A stretch of 64,000 nt of DNA. Origin: Caenibius tardaugens NBRC 16725 (GTDB lineage: Bacteria > Pseudomonadota > Alphaproteobacteria > Sphingomonadales > Sphingomonadaceae). Numbering within the stretch: the stretch's first letter is position 1; the number at the start of each line of letters is the position of its first letter. The stretch is taken from positions 3,146,001 to 3,210,000 of the forward strand of contig NZ_CP034179.1 in assembly GCF_003860345.1 (NCBI RefSeq), in the 5' to 3' direction. Positions 17,407 to 25,295 of the stretch are shown one piece after another. The position numbers and the translations under genes are program-made. The notes below the pieces were generated by a model. It was not told where the DNA came from. It searched no databases and saw nothing but the letters and a program-made list of their open reading frames with translations.

Positions 17407-17780
17407 TGGCTGGCGGTCTTATCACGGATTATCTCAGCCAAGGTCTTGCGGCTGATCGGCCCACAACCCCTGATGCGGCGACGGGCACACTTTCGCTGTA
17501 TTTCTCCACAGACACCGAGGATTTGAGCTTCTACGACTGGAACGACGGTGCGTGGCAGTCCGTGGGCAGCGGGGCGCTGGCACTGGACGATCTTACGGAT
17601 GTGGATGCGGCTGCGCCCACTGATGGCGACGTTCTGACATGGAACAACACGGCGGGGGCGTGGGAACCGGCGGCACCGACAGTTGGCGCTACCGAACTCG
17701 ATGATCTCACAGACGTAGACGCAGCCGCACCTTCGGACGGTGATTATCTGAAGTGGGATGCGGGTGATATGTGTCGATAA
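17406..17780 (+). CDS. Truncated tail-fibre protein with a 38-residue repeat
   Basis: 124 residues from the ATG at 17406. Two repeats start LDDLTDVDAAAP at nucleotides 17583 and 17697 (114 bases = 38 codons apart). The first runs through VLTWNNTAGAWEPAA; the second breaks off after YLKWDAGDMCR, where another W-containing block would be expected. The repeats differ at many third positions, so the duplication is old or selected. The end looks truncated or shortened and overlaps the next GTG by 10 bases. Confidence 0.6.
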   Translation: MAGGLITDYLSQGLAADRPTTPDAATGTLSLYFSTDTEDLSFYDWNDGAWQSVGSGALALDDLTDVDAAAPTDGDVLTWNNTAGAWEPAAPTVGATELDDLTDVDAAAPSDGDYLKWDAGDMCR

Positions 17781-18052
17781 ACCGCGAGGCGAATGGTGAT
17801 GTGACGTTTACGGTCCGTGAGGCGCCTGTCGAACGCGACAGCGTGCATATTTGCGCGCATTCCCGTGACGCCGGACCGGGCCGGTGCGTAGCGGGCGGGC
17901 CGACCTGCAACAATTACTGCAATATGGCTCCGGCGAAGGGCCCGATGCAGGATAGTCCGCTGCCTTGCATACAGGTGATAGAAGGAAAGACGGCGTCGTT
18001 CACAGTCCCGGCCGAGGCGGTCGCCGCACTATTCCTGAATAGAGTGGACTGA
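17771..18052 (+). CDS. Cys-rich small phage protein
   Basis: 93 residues from a GTG at 17771. It contains HICAHSRDAGPGRC, GGPTCNNYCNMAP and PLPCIQVIEG: six cysteines in a compact arrangement that may bind metal or form disulphides. I do not recognise a named family. It overlaps the truncated fibre gene at its start and the next small membrane gene at its stop (TGATG), the same overlap style as the upstream virion genes, which argues that it belongs to the phage. Confidence 0.55.
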   Translation: MSINREANGDVTFTVREAPVERDSVHICAHSRDAGPGRCVAGGPTCNNYCNMAPAKGPMQDSPLPCIQVIEGKTASFTVPAEAVAALFLNRVD

Positions 18053-18189
18053 TGTTTAGCGTCATTTTCAGCGCCCTGTGGGCCCGCGTATTCGCTGCCA
18101 TTGCCGCAATCGCACTTGCCTTCGCTGCCGTGCAGACAGTCCGCATTGAGGGCTTCCTGTGGTGGCAGGCCGCTGGAGCCACTGCCTGA
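18052..18189 (+). pseudogene. Truncated phage membrane protein at the prophage right edge
   Basis: The ATG overlaps the previous TGA. The peptide starts MFSVIFSALWARVFAA and has one membrane segment (VFAAIAAIALAFAAVQTV), then RIEGFLWWQ, after which the frame enters the fimbrial gene and stops at 18189. A short N-terminal helix followed by VQTVRIEG resembles the beginnings of Rz/spanin-type or other phage lysis-region membrane proteins, which are longer. I read it as a phage gene cut by the deletion junction. Confidence 0.5.
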
Positions 18190-18372
18190 AATGGCGCTCG
18201 CCGCAACGGTGTAGGAACCCTCGCTGCCCAAAGAAATCGTACTTCCCGATGTCGTGCATGCGGCCTGCGCAGGAGTGGCCGCAAACACGATGCCCCATGC
18301 GATAACGGCGGTCAGCCAGGCGATGCGTGCGCATGTGCCTCCCGCGCGGAGGAAGGGCTGAACTATCGGCAT
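18165..18372 (-). pseudogene. Spore coat U-type pilin gene, 3' end lost
   Basis: From the ATG at 18372 there is a signal peptide (IVFAATPAQA) and the start of a mature SCPU domain (ACTTSGSTISLGSEGSY, then SGSGSSGL). At about 18170 the homology ends. The frame then reads antisense phage DNA (PPQEALNADC...) to 17914, so at least two thirds of the pilin domain is missing. The ATG overlaps the usher stop, marking it as the last gene of the chaperone-usher operon. Confidence 0.75.
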
Positions 18373-20753
18373 GGCACTGTCCCCAGATCGGCAATTCCGC
18401 CAGCGTTGATATCGATGGCAAATGATGCCCGGCATACGGAGCCATCGCGCAAGGTCACGGCCATTTCGTTGCTTGCGGCAAGGTCTTCTGCGAAGACCAC
18501 GCCATCCCACCCCACATAGGTTGAACTGCTGTCGTTGACCCGGACGGCCGAACCCACGGGCAGCGGCGTGCCATCGGCGGCGGTGGCGATCATTCTGGCC
18601 GCAACCATCCGGCGGATTGGAAAATCGACGACGTATCCGCTGCCTCGCCGGATCGCGATATTCCGGGATACCACGTCGGCCGTCATATCGTCGGACAGTG
18701 CAAGCGGATCAACGGCATATTTGGCGGGGTAATAAGCGCTGGCCCAGGGCACCAGAACATGCCCGTCCGCGTTGCTGCGCCCGACCATCTGGTTTTCGTA
18801 GTAGACCGGAACCCCCTTTGTGCCGCCGGTGGAAACCAGCGCAAAGGCATCGGAAATGCGGTTCGCGGTGAACATGTCGCCATCCATCCAGACAAGCGAT
18901 CCGCTGGCCCCAAGCCATCGCGTGATATCGCCGCCGCTGCCATAGGCACCGCCGCGCAATTCGATATCGGCGGTGCGCCAGGTCAGGTCGCCATCGGCAT
19001 AGATATCGCCATCGCCCAGCCGGGCCAGCGAGGCGCTCCAGCCGAGGCCCCCGTGCGTGGGCACAGAGCGCGTGTAATCGATGCGGCTGCTGATCTGGCC
19101 ATCATCATCGCGCACGATATTGCTGCTGACTGTGCCGCGCGATCCGCCCAGCGGGATCAGCAGGTTGAGCGATCCTGCCCAGTTGTCGGAGCCCACTTCG
19201 TATGTGCCCGATGCGAACAGATTGATCGATCGTCCGATCGGTAGTGACCAGCTGGCGTTGACCAGCCGGATACGCTTTTCGCCACGCCAGCGTGCATCGA
19301 TATATCCCGCGCCCAGCGAACCGAATTTGCCGAGAGCAAGGCTGGCGCTGACCGAGGTCATTTCGGATCGCCGTCGTTCGAAATTCTCGTTGCGGTCCAG
19401 CCTGTCGATCATCGCTAAATCGGTGAAACCGGCGCTTTGCCGCGTGTGATTGGCCGCAAAGGTGAAATTCCGCCTTTGATACTGGTAACCGATCACGATC
19501 TGGCTGCCGCTGCCCCTGTCGTCGCGGCCTCCATGGCGACTGTAACTGAAGGCCGCGTTGATAATGCCCAGCACGCCGAGGCGAAACACGGTGCCAGCTC
19601 CACCCACCACGAGCGATTTCGTGGCTTCGAGATGGCCTTCCAGCGTTATGGCGTCTGTCAGGCCGTGGCGGAACGATCCGCTGGCGGCGAGCTGCCCATA
19701 GTCGAAACTGCGTAAACCATAGCTCTGGCGCACTATGCCGACCGACGCGGCATAATCTGTCAAACCCGCGCGCAGGAGCGTGCTCGACACATAAAACGGG
19801 ACTGTGGTGGTGACCTGCCGCCCCAGCGCATCGGTCACCACCACGCTGGCTTGCCCGGCGCCGTTCATCTGCGGCAGGGGTGTCATCGTAAACGGGCCGG
19901 GCTGGACTTTGCCGCCGAACGCCTGATGATTATCGATGAACAGTTCAACGGCCGAAGGCAGCGCGGCTTCGCCGGCGAATGCCGGGACAGGATAAGTCAC
20001 GACATCGGGTCGGACGGAAAAATCACGCGAAATCTGGAAGCCGCCCAATCGGATCGCGCTGGTCCATGGCAGGGATCGGGTGGCGATGTCCCCCGCTTCG
20101 TAAGTGACCATGCTATCCTGATCGGAATAAGTCCAACGCGTGTCGTAGCGCATATAGTGTGTGTCGGACCCGTTATGGCGCAGCACGCCGGTGCTGCTGA
20201 CCATGCCCATTGGCCCAAACAGGCGCAGTTCGTTCCAGAGCGAGACCATCGGGGCCGAGCGGGGGCCATCTGCGGCATAGAGTTCGTAATTGAACAGGGC
20301 GCCCGTGCTGCTTTGTGCTGTAACCCGACGGCGCCCGCGATCGATTGTGATCGTCTGGTTTTGCAACCATGCAGAAGGAACCTGTAGATTGAGGCGCTGA
20401 TTGGGCGCGTCATACGTCACGGAAACGCCGGGCAATTGCGCAAGCGCGATCAGAGCGTTGGGATCGCCTTCAACCGGCAGGGCGAGCGCGCGCAAATCGC
20501 CAGCCGCTATGCTGAACTGCCCGTTATTGGCCCATACCGGAATGATAACCCCGCTCGGCACGCCATTGATGACAATTTCGAGCTGGAGGGCAACCGCATG
20601 GATCGCTTGCCCGGCTTCGGCAGAGCCAAGGGCCGCAGGGATTTCGTCAAAATGCGACGCGGCCTGCGCCGGGTGGCAGAAAGCGAAGGCGCATAAACCC
20701 GAGAGGGTGGGCAGAGCGATACCCAAGGGGCGTGAGGGTATGATGCGCCGCAT
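18363..20753 (-). CDS. Outer-membrane usher for spore coat U-type fimbriae
   Basis: 796 residues with a signal peptide ending near AQAASH. The N-terminal domain (ALQLEIVINGVPSGVIIPV), the long beta-barrel region with alternating aromatic residues (MRYDTRWTYSDQDSMVTYEAG, NFTFAANHTRQS) and the C-terminal small domains (SAVRVNDSSSTYVGWDGVVF) fit PapC/FimD-type ushers of the sigma/SCPU class. It would assemble secreted pilin subunits brought by the chaperone. It lies in a leftward operon pilin-pilin-chaperone-usher-pilin. The barrel appears intact, but the last pilin gene is cut off. Confidence 0.88.
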   Translation of the reverse strand: MRRIIPSRPLGIALPTLSGLCAFAFCHPAQAASHFDEIPAALGSAEAGQAIHAVALQLEIVINGVPSGVIIPVWANNGQFSIAAGDLRALALPVEGDPNALIALAQLPGVSVTYDAPNQRLNLQVPSAWLQNQTITIDRGRRRVTAQSSTGALFNYELYAADGPRSAPMVSLWNELRLFGPMGMVSSTGVLRHNGSDTHYMRYDTRWTYSDQDSMVTYEAGDIATRSLPWTSAIRLGGFQISRDFSVRPDVVTYPVPAFAGEAALPSAVELFIDNHQAFGGKVQPGPFTMTPLPQMNGAGQASVVVTDALGRQVTTTVPFYVSSTLLRAGLTDYAASVGIVRQSYGLRSFDYGQLAASGSFRHGLTDAITLEGHLEATKSLVVGGAGTVFRLGVLGIINAAFSYSRHGGRDDRGSGSQIVIGYQYQRRNFTFAANHTRQSAGFTDLAMIDRLDRNENFERRRSEMTSVSASLALGKFGSLGAGYIDARWRGEKRIRLVNASWSLPIGRSINLFASGTYEVGSDNWAGSLNLLIPLGGSRGTVSSNIVRDDDGQISSRIDYTRSVPTHGGLGWSASLARLGDGDIYADGDLTWRTADIELRGGAYGSGGDITRWLGASGSLVWMDGDMFTANRISDAFALVSTGGTKGVPVYYENQMVGRSNADGHVLVPWASAYYPAKYAVDPLALSDDMTADVVSRNIAIRRGSGYVVDFPIRRMVAARMIATAADGTPLPVGSAVRVNDSSSTYVGWDGVVFAEDLAASNEMAVTLRDGSVCRASFAIDINAGGIADLGTVPCR

Positions 20754-20836
20754 CGACCATCACCTCATGGGGCGGTTTCTGTTCCGGGCGAAGACGGCTG
20801 GTTCCCCGCACACGGGCAGGCTGTGCCGCGCATTGC

Positions 20837-21634
20837 CTAGTGGCTCCAATGGGCAAGAACGGCCGGGGCGGCGCCATTGACCGATGCCTCGATCACGGCC
20901 GTGTCGGAAAGCGGCTTGTCGATGGTCCAGCGCATGACCGATCCCGCCAGAATGTGGCCCACAACAGGGTTGAGCTTCGATGTGCTTCCATCCGCGTGCC
21001 TCACGCTCACACTGTTGATCTTGCCATGCACCGGCGCGAGATTGCGTATCTCCAGCACGGGTTTCCCGTTTGCCTGAATGACGCGCCATTCCATTTGCGA
21101 CCGGGCGATAGCCTGCGATTTGTCCGGTTTATGGCCCAGTCCTTCGCCATAGACATACAGCGGCACGGAATAGCGCATGCGGAACTGGATCGCGGCTCCG
21201 GCCTGCTTCGGCTTTGCGCTTCCCGACGGCGTAACGCCATCCGAAGGCGCATCGGGCAGGGGAATTTCGTCAACGATCACCCGATAGGCCCTTTCCCTGC
21301 CGGGTTCGGGCATCACCAGCCTGGTGAGCCGCACGAGCTGCCGTTGGCCGGGCTCTATCCGGATCAGGGGCGGCGTGCCCGTGACCTCTTTCTGTTCGGT
21401 GAAGTGATCTTCCCCGCCATCCTGATTCCAGCCGAAAATGCGGACTTGCATGAGGAGGGGCTTTTTGCCCGGATTTTCCAGCCACAGGGCCGCTGCGCGT
21501 TCCTTGTACGCGATCACCGGATCGATGGGCCAGATGACCATCGTGTTGACCGATTGTGCCGCGGCGGCACTCGCCGTCCCAAGGGCTGTGGCTATTCCCG
21601 CTACAATGGCAAGCAGACGTAAGGCGACATGCAT
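20837..21634 (-). CDS. Periplasmic fimbrial chaperone (PapD-like)
   Basis: 265 residues with a signal peptide (GIATALGTASAAAAQ). The two Ig-like domains are visible: VIWPIDPVIAYKERAAALWLENPG, the strand PLIRIEPGQRQLVRLTRL and QFRMRYSVPLYVYGEG, as in PapD/SCPU-associated chaperones. It binds pilin subunits by donor-strand complementation in the periplasm and hands them to the usher. It sits 5 bases after a pilin gene and 83 bases before the usher. Confidence 0.88.
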   Translation of the reverse strand: MHVALRLLAIVAGIATALGTASAAAAQSVNTMVIWPIDPVIAYKERAAALWLENPGKKPLLMQVRIFGWNQDGGEDHFTEQKEVTGTPPLIRIEPGQRQLVRLTRLVMPEPGRERAYRVIVDEIPLPDAPSDGVTPSGSAKPKQAGAAIQFRMRYSVPLYVYGEGLGHKPDKSQAIARSQMEWRVIQANGKPVLEIRNLAPVHGKINSVSVRHADGSTSKLNPVVGHILAGSVMRWTIDKPLSDTAVIEASVNGAAPAVLAHWSH

Positions 21635-21639
21635 GGCGA

Positions 21640-22179
21640 TTACCAGCTAAGCGTGACGGTGACAGTGTCGGTAAAGGTGCCCACGCGGCTGTTTCCGGGC
21701 AGCGTAAGCTTGCCCACCACCGGAATGCGCACATTGTTCATGTTGCTGCTGTTGACCGTCACGGGGATGGCCTGATTGATCCCGATCGGCTGGGAACAGC
21801 CCGCATCGGTGCACAGCGTGTAAAGCAGCCGCGCGGCGGTATCGCTGCCAAGCTGGAGATTGCGGTTGCCCGATGCGTTATGCAGGCCTCCGTCCAGCGA
21901 CATGGTGAGGGCAACCCCCGGTGTACAGCGTAAGGTGACGCTTTGCGTGTCGTTCAGGGATGCCTGATGTGTGGTTGTCGCGACAGAGGGGTGGGAACCG
22001 AAAGACAGCGAGCCAAGCGCGCCTGCGTTCCCGCTCATCCCCAGACCATCCACTGCGCAACCTTGGGCAATAGCAGCCGATAGCTCGAAACTTTTGGAGG
22101 TTTCCGCATGCGCAGACGGGATCAGGGCAAGCATCGCTGTCAATGGGGCGAGAGTTTCCGCCGTGACCAGCCCGCGCAT
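21640..22179 (-). CDS. Spore coat U-type pilin/fimbrial subunit
   Basis: 179 residues with signal peptide (LTAMLALIPSAHAE). The mature part FELSAAIAQGCAVDG, SLNDTQSVTLRCTPGVALTM, GGLHNASGNRNLQL and the C-terminal FTDTVTVTLSW are typical of the SCPU domain, with the two paired cysteines and the beta-strand end used in chaperone recognition. It likely forms the fibre with the neighbouring pilin. Confidence 0.85.
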   Translation of the reverse strand: MRGLVTAETLAPLTAMLALIPSAHAETSKSFELSAAIAQGCAVDGLGMSGNAGALGSLSFGSHPSVATTTHQASLNDTQSVTLRCTPGVALTMSLDGGLHNASGNRNLQLGSDTAARLLYTLCTDAGCSQPIGINQAIPVTVNSSNMNNVRIPVVGKLTLPGNSRVGTFTDTVTVTLSW

Positions 22180-22211
22180 GGCGTTTTCCTGAGATCTGCC
22201 AGTTTACGCCA

Positions 22212-22766
22212 TCAAAGCGTGAGCGTGACCACGACCAGGTCATGATATTGCCCGGTGAACAGGTTATCGGCGCCAAATGCACGGCCGAATACCGGTATCG
22301 TCTGGGCACTGCCGTCAGCGTCCAGCGCAATAGTGCCGTCGACCGGGATAATCGTGCCGCCGCTGCTGTCGCTGTAAAGGTTGTAAGTGACGAAGGTGCC
22401 TGCCTCGGTGCCATGTTCCATCGCGCGGGCGCCTGTGGTTCCGGTGTTGCTGGTGCCCGATCCGGCATTCTCGCCGCCGCCGAAGGCGAGTACAGGGGTC
22501 GTGCCGTTGCTGCACTGGATTTCGATACCCGTGCCCACGCTTCCTTCCAGTTCTGCATCCGCAGTGGAGAAATAGGTGTTCTGGCTACCGAAATCGATCG
22601 TGCCATAATCGATCCCCGTGGCGCCATCAGCAGTGTTCGCTTCGTTGATTATGCACGCAGCGGTCAATGTAATGGTGGCATCAAGACTGCCGTCGATCGT
22701 TGCATGAGCAGGTGATGCCACTACGAACAGGCCGGCCAGAGCGAGCCCGATGCGCTGAATCTGCAA
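22212..22766 (-). CDS. Spore coat U-type pilin, first gene of the operon
   Basis: I choose the TTG at 22766 (LQIQRIGLALAGLF), giving 184 residues, because GGGGAG lies seven bases upstream and a clean signal peptide (LFVVASPAHA) follows. An ATG start at 22829 would bury the signal. The domain shows DATITLTAACIINEA, the SCPU cysteine segment IEIQCSNGTTPVL and the terminal GQYHDLVVVTLTL. It probably is the major or tip subunit of the fimbria. Confidence 0.8.
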   Translation of the reverse strand: MQIQRIGLALAGLFVVASPAHATIDGSLDATITLTAACIINEANTADGATGIDYGTIDFGSQNTYFSTADAELEGSVGTGIEIQCSNGTTPVLAFGGGENAGSGTSNTGTTGARAMEHGTEAGTFVTYNLYSDSSGGTIIPVDGTIALDADGSAQTIPVFGRAFGADNLFTGQYHDLVVVTLTL

Positions 22767-23042
22767 TGTGAATCTCCCCAATTTATGCGAAAATCGGAAA
22801 TAGGCGAGTAACATTATTACCTTATACAAAAATATATGTCATATTGTTACAATAATTACCTTAACAAATTATATATATTTCAAATATTCAAGTAATGATT
22901 GTTTTTGTTACTGAAATTGTATGCGGCGGGCATGCAGGGGCCTGTGCGATGCCGTTGTCGCGGGGCTGATCTAAAGTTAGTCGCGGAGGAGCGCCGGGGC
23001 GTTGTCGGGGGGAAATTGCCCGGACAGAGGGTGCCGGGGTGT
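22767..23042. promoter_or_regulatory. AT-rich promoter island of the fimbrial operon
   Basis: No gene is seen. 22800-22920 is strikingly AT rich for this genome and contains an 11-base palindrome ATTGTTACAAT (22843-22853), plus related TTGTTAC/GTTACAA pieces nearby. It is upstream of the leftward fimbrial genes and between them and the 3' end of the tlpA-like gene. It is a plausible promoter and binding site for a nucleoid silencer or a specific regulator of fimbriae. Confidence 0.5.
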
Positions 23043-23645
23043 TTACTGCCCGGCTTCGGCAACCAGTCCGCGCGCCTTCTGGCCGGACCAGTCCAGATCG
23101 CCCGCGATCCGCCATACTTCGCGCCCTTGCGCATCATAAAGGATAGAAAGGGGAAGATTGGCGCCGCCGAAATGGAACGCCAGATCGTTTTCGGTATCCA
23201 GCCAGGGTTCCAGATGCGCGAACTTGCGTTCGGCGAAGAAGGGGGAAACCTTGGTCGCGCCCTGCATGTCCTGACTGATGGTCACCACGCGCAAGGTGCC
23301 CTGCAAGTCCGTTGCCAGTTTGTCGAGCAGGGGCATTTCGGTGACGCAGGGCGCACACCATGTGGCCCAGAGATTGATCAGCACAGGCTGGCCCTTCAGT
23401 TCGGGCAGGTGAAGTTTCTTCCCGGCAGGATCGGCAAAGGTGAAATCGGGCAACGGCGTGCCCGCATGGCTGCGATCGGGCGCGCCGGTGGCGGTCGGTT
23501 GCCTGTCTGCGTCGCTGGCCACATGACCGGCTGTGTCAGCCGCCGGTTGCGCAGGCGGCTCGCTTTGCCTATCGCAGCCGCCGATCAACAGGGCGAGACC
23601 CGGGACAACAAGCGTGAGCGACAGCGACAACAATCGAGACGGCAT
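23043..23645 (-). CDS. TlpA-like periplasmic thioredoxin lipoprotein
   Basis: 200 residues from the ATG at 23645. A lipoprotein signal ends in IGGC; a Pro/Ala linker follows, then a thioredoxin fold with [12 protein letters not shown] (CxxC redox centre) and the TlpA/ResA-type [12 protein letters not shown] strand. It would reduce or exchange disulphides, often for cytochrome maturation or protection, anchored in a membrane facing the periplasm. It is divergent from argH, with only 28 bases between the starts. The longer frame upstream overlaps argH and is not used. Confidence 0.85.
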   Translation of the reverse strand: MPSRLLSLSLTLVVPGLALLIGGCDRQSEPPAQPAADTAGHVASDADRQPTATGAPDRSHAGTPLPDFTFADPAGKKLHLPELKGQPVLINLWATWCAPCVTEMPLLDKLATDLQGTLRVVTISQDMQGATKVSPFFAERKFAHLEPWLDTENDLAFHFGGANLPLSILYDAQGREVWRIAGDLDWSGQKARGLVAEAGQ

Positions 23646-23673
23646 TCGGGCCACGGCAAAAGGCTCCAACCAG

Positions 23674-25050
23674 ATGTGGGGCGGAAGGTTCGCAGAAGGG
23701 CCTAGCGCGATCATGCGCGAAATCAATGCCTCCATTCCGTTCGACAAGGCGCTGTGGCGGCAGGATATTGCCGCGTCCCAAGCCCATGTCGCTATGCTGG
23801 GCGCGCAGGGGATCGTTTCTGCCGACGATGCGCAGACGATTTCGCGCGGGCTGGACACGGTCGCTGCGGAATACGAAGCGAACGGGGTGCCCGAGAACTG
23901 GGACCTCGAAGACATTCACATGACGACCGAAAGCCGCCTTGCCGAACTGATCGGCCCGGCGGCGGGGCGGCTGCACACCGCACGCAGCCGCAACGATCAG
24001 GTGGCGACCGATTTCCGCCTGTGGGTGCGCGATGCCATGGATCAGGTCGATGCCGGGCTGGAGGCGCTGCAACGCGCGCTGATCACGCGGGCGGGTGAAC
24101 ATGCCGATTCGATCATGCCGGGCTTCACCCATCTGCAGACCGCGCAGCCGGTGACGCTGGGCCATCATCTGATGGCCTATTATGAAATGATCCGCCGTGA
24201 TCGTTCGCGCTTTGCCGATGCGCGGGTGCGGATGAACGAGTGCCCGTTGGGGGCGGCGGCACTGGCTGGCACGGGGTTCCCGATCGACCGCGCGGCCACG
24301 GCCCAGGCGCTGGGCTTTGCCAAGCCGACCGACAACAGTCTCGATTCGGTATCGGACCGCGATTTCGCGCTCGATTACCTGCAGGCTGCGGCGCAATGTT
24401 CGCTGCACCTGTCGCGGCTGGCGGAAGAATTCATCATCTGGGCCAGCCAGCCTTTCGGGTTCGTGGCCTTGCCCGATGCGCTCAGCACCGGCAGTTCGAT
24501 CATGCCGCAGAAGAAAAATCCGGACGCGGCAGAGCTGGTGCGCGGCCATTCGGGGCGGATTGTCGGCTGCCTGACTGCGCTGATGATCACCATGAAAGGG
24601 CTGCCGTTGGCCTATTCGAAGGATATGCAGGACGACAAGCCGCCCGTGTTCGAGGCTGCGAACCTGCTGGGTCTGTCGATTGCGGCGATGACCGGGATGG
24701 TGGCGGACACCGTGTTCCGCACCGGCCGTATGCGTAATGCGGCCGAACTGGGCTATGCCACGGCCACTGACCTGGCCGACTGGCTGGTGCGTCAGGCCGA
24801 TATTCCGTTCCGTGAGGCCCATCATATCACGGGCGCGGCGGTGAAGCTGGCGGAAAGCGAAGGCAAGGCACTGGATGCGCTGACGCTGGATCAGTTGCGG
24901 GCGATCGATTCGCGGATCGATGCGCGGGTCTATAGCGCGCTGTCGGTTGAGGCATCGGTTGCCGCGCGCGCCAGCCATGGCGGAACCGCGCCCGAACAGG
25001 TAAGGTTGCGGGTCGCCGCAGCGCGCAACGCGCTGGGGATGGAGAGCTGA
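23674..25050 (+). CDS. argH: Argininosuccinate lyase
   Basis: 458 residues from the ATG at 23674 ([11 protein letters not shown]). It contains the fumarase-superfamily signature [12 protein letters not shown] with the catalytic serine, and [13 protein letters not shown] and [11 protein letters not shown]. It splits argininosuccinate into arginine and fumarate, the last step of arginine synthesis. Homologues often have a few residues before MWGG; no alternative start close by is found, and the ATG at 23533 would lie inside the divergent tlpA-like gene. lptM and lysA follow closely, a conserved alphaproteobacterial order. Confidence 0.95.
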   Translation: MWGGRFAEGPSAIMREINASIPFDKALWRQDIAASQAHVAMLGAQGIVSADDAQTISRGLDTVAAEYEANGVPENWDLEDIHMTTESRLAELIGPAAGRLHTARSRNDQVATDFRLWVRDAMDQVDAGLEALQRALITRAGEHADSIMPGFTHLQTAQPVTLGHHLMAYYEMIRRDRSRFADARVRMNECPLGAAALAGTGFPIDRAATAQALGFAKPTDNSLDSVSDRDFALDYLQAAAQCSLHLSRLAEEFIIWASQPFGFVALPDALSTGSSIMPQKKNPDAAELVRGHSGRIVGCLTALMITMKGLPLAYSKDMQDDKPPVFEAANLLGLSIAAMTGMVADTVFRTGRMRNAAELGYATATDLADWLVRQADIPFREAHHITGAAVKLAESEGKALDALTLDQLRAIDSRIDARVYSALSVEASVAARASHGGTAPEQVRLRVAAARNALGMES

Positions 25051-25052
25051 CC

Positions 25053-25292
25053 ATGCGTCGTCTGATTGCCGCTTCGCTACTTCTCGTGCTCGCAGCCTGC
25101 GGGTCGGAGGGTTCGTTGGTGCCGCCCAAGGGTAAGCGCCTGCCCCCGGCGCCCTATGGCGCGACCGAGCCGAAAGATGCGGACGAACTTCTCCAGGTCA
25201 GGGTTCAGGCCGATCCCGGACGCAGCGTGGAATTGCGCAAACGTTCGGAAGAACGCGAAGAAGACCCTTTCGATCTCCCCCCCGAAGGCTGA
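25053..25292 (+). CDS. lptM: LptM-like small lipoprotein
   Basis: 79 residues. The lipobox VLAAC is at about 16 and the mature part begins CGSEGSLVPPKG, close to the CGxxGPLxLP pattern of LptM (YifL). LptM helps the LPS transporter LptD to fold and form its disulphides in the outer membrane. The position between argH and lysA is the standard context. The rest is a charged, probably disordered tail. Confidence 0.75.
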   Translation: MRRLIAASLLLVLAACGSEGSLVPPKGKRLPPAPYGATEPKDADELLQVRVQADPGRSVELRKRSEEREEDPFDLPPEG

Positions 25293-25295
25293 TAC

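Larger units (their letters stand above)
9265..18165. mobile_element. Degraded tRNA-Val-integrated prophage with P22-type virion genes
   Basis: The element runs from the 3' end of tRNA-Val to a junction inside a pilin gene near 18155-18172. The left part is a leftward set (integrase, excisionase-like, ASCH, CxxC peptide, HNH-like, amber-interrupted ORF). The right part is a rightward set of overlapping virion genes in P22 order (coat, small head proteins, gp4-like, gp10-like, tail fibre). No terminase, portal, scaffold, repressor or lysis genes are seen, and I found no second copy of the tRNA 3' end, so attR seems to be gone. It is best read as a doubly deleted prophage; a satellite that keeps virion genes is a less likely alternative. 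Confidence 0.85.

Noticed and set aside
17781-18165. Possible second copy of the tRNA-Val 3' end (attR) near the prophage right edge
   Set aside because: I read 17780-18400 for GGTTCGAGCCCG and ACCGCCCACCA and found no copy; the edge looks like a deletion instead.
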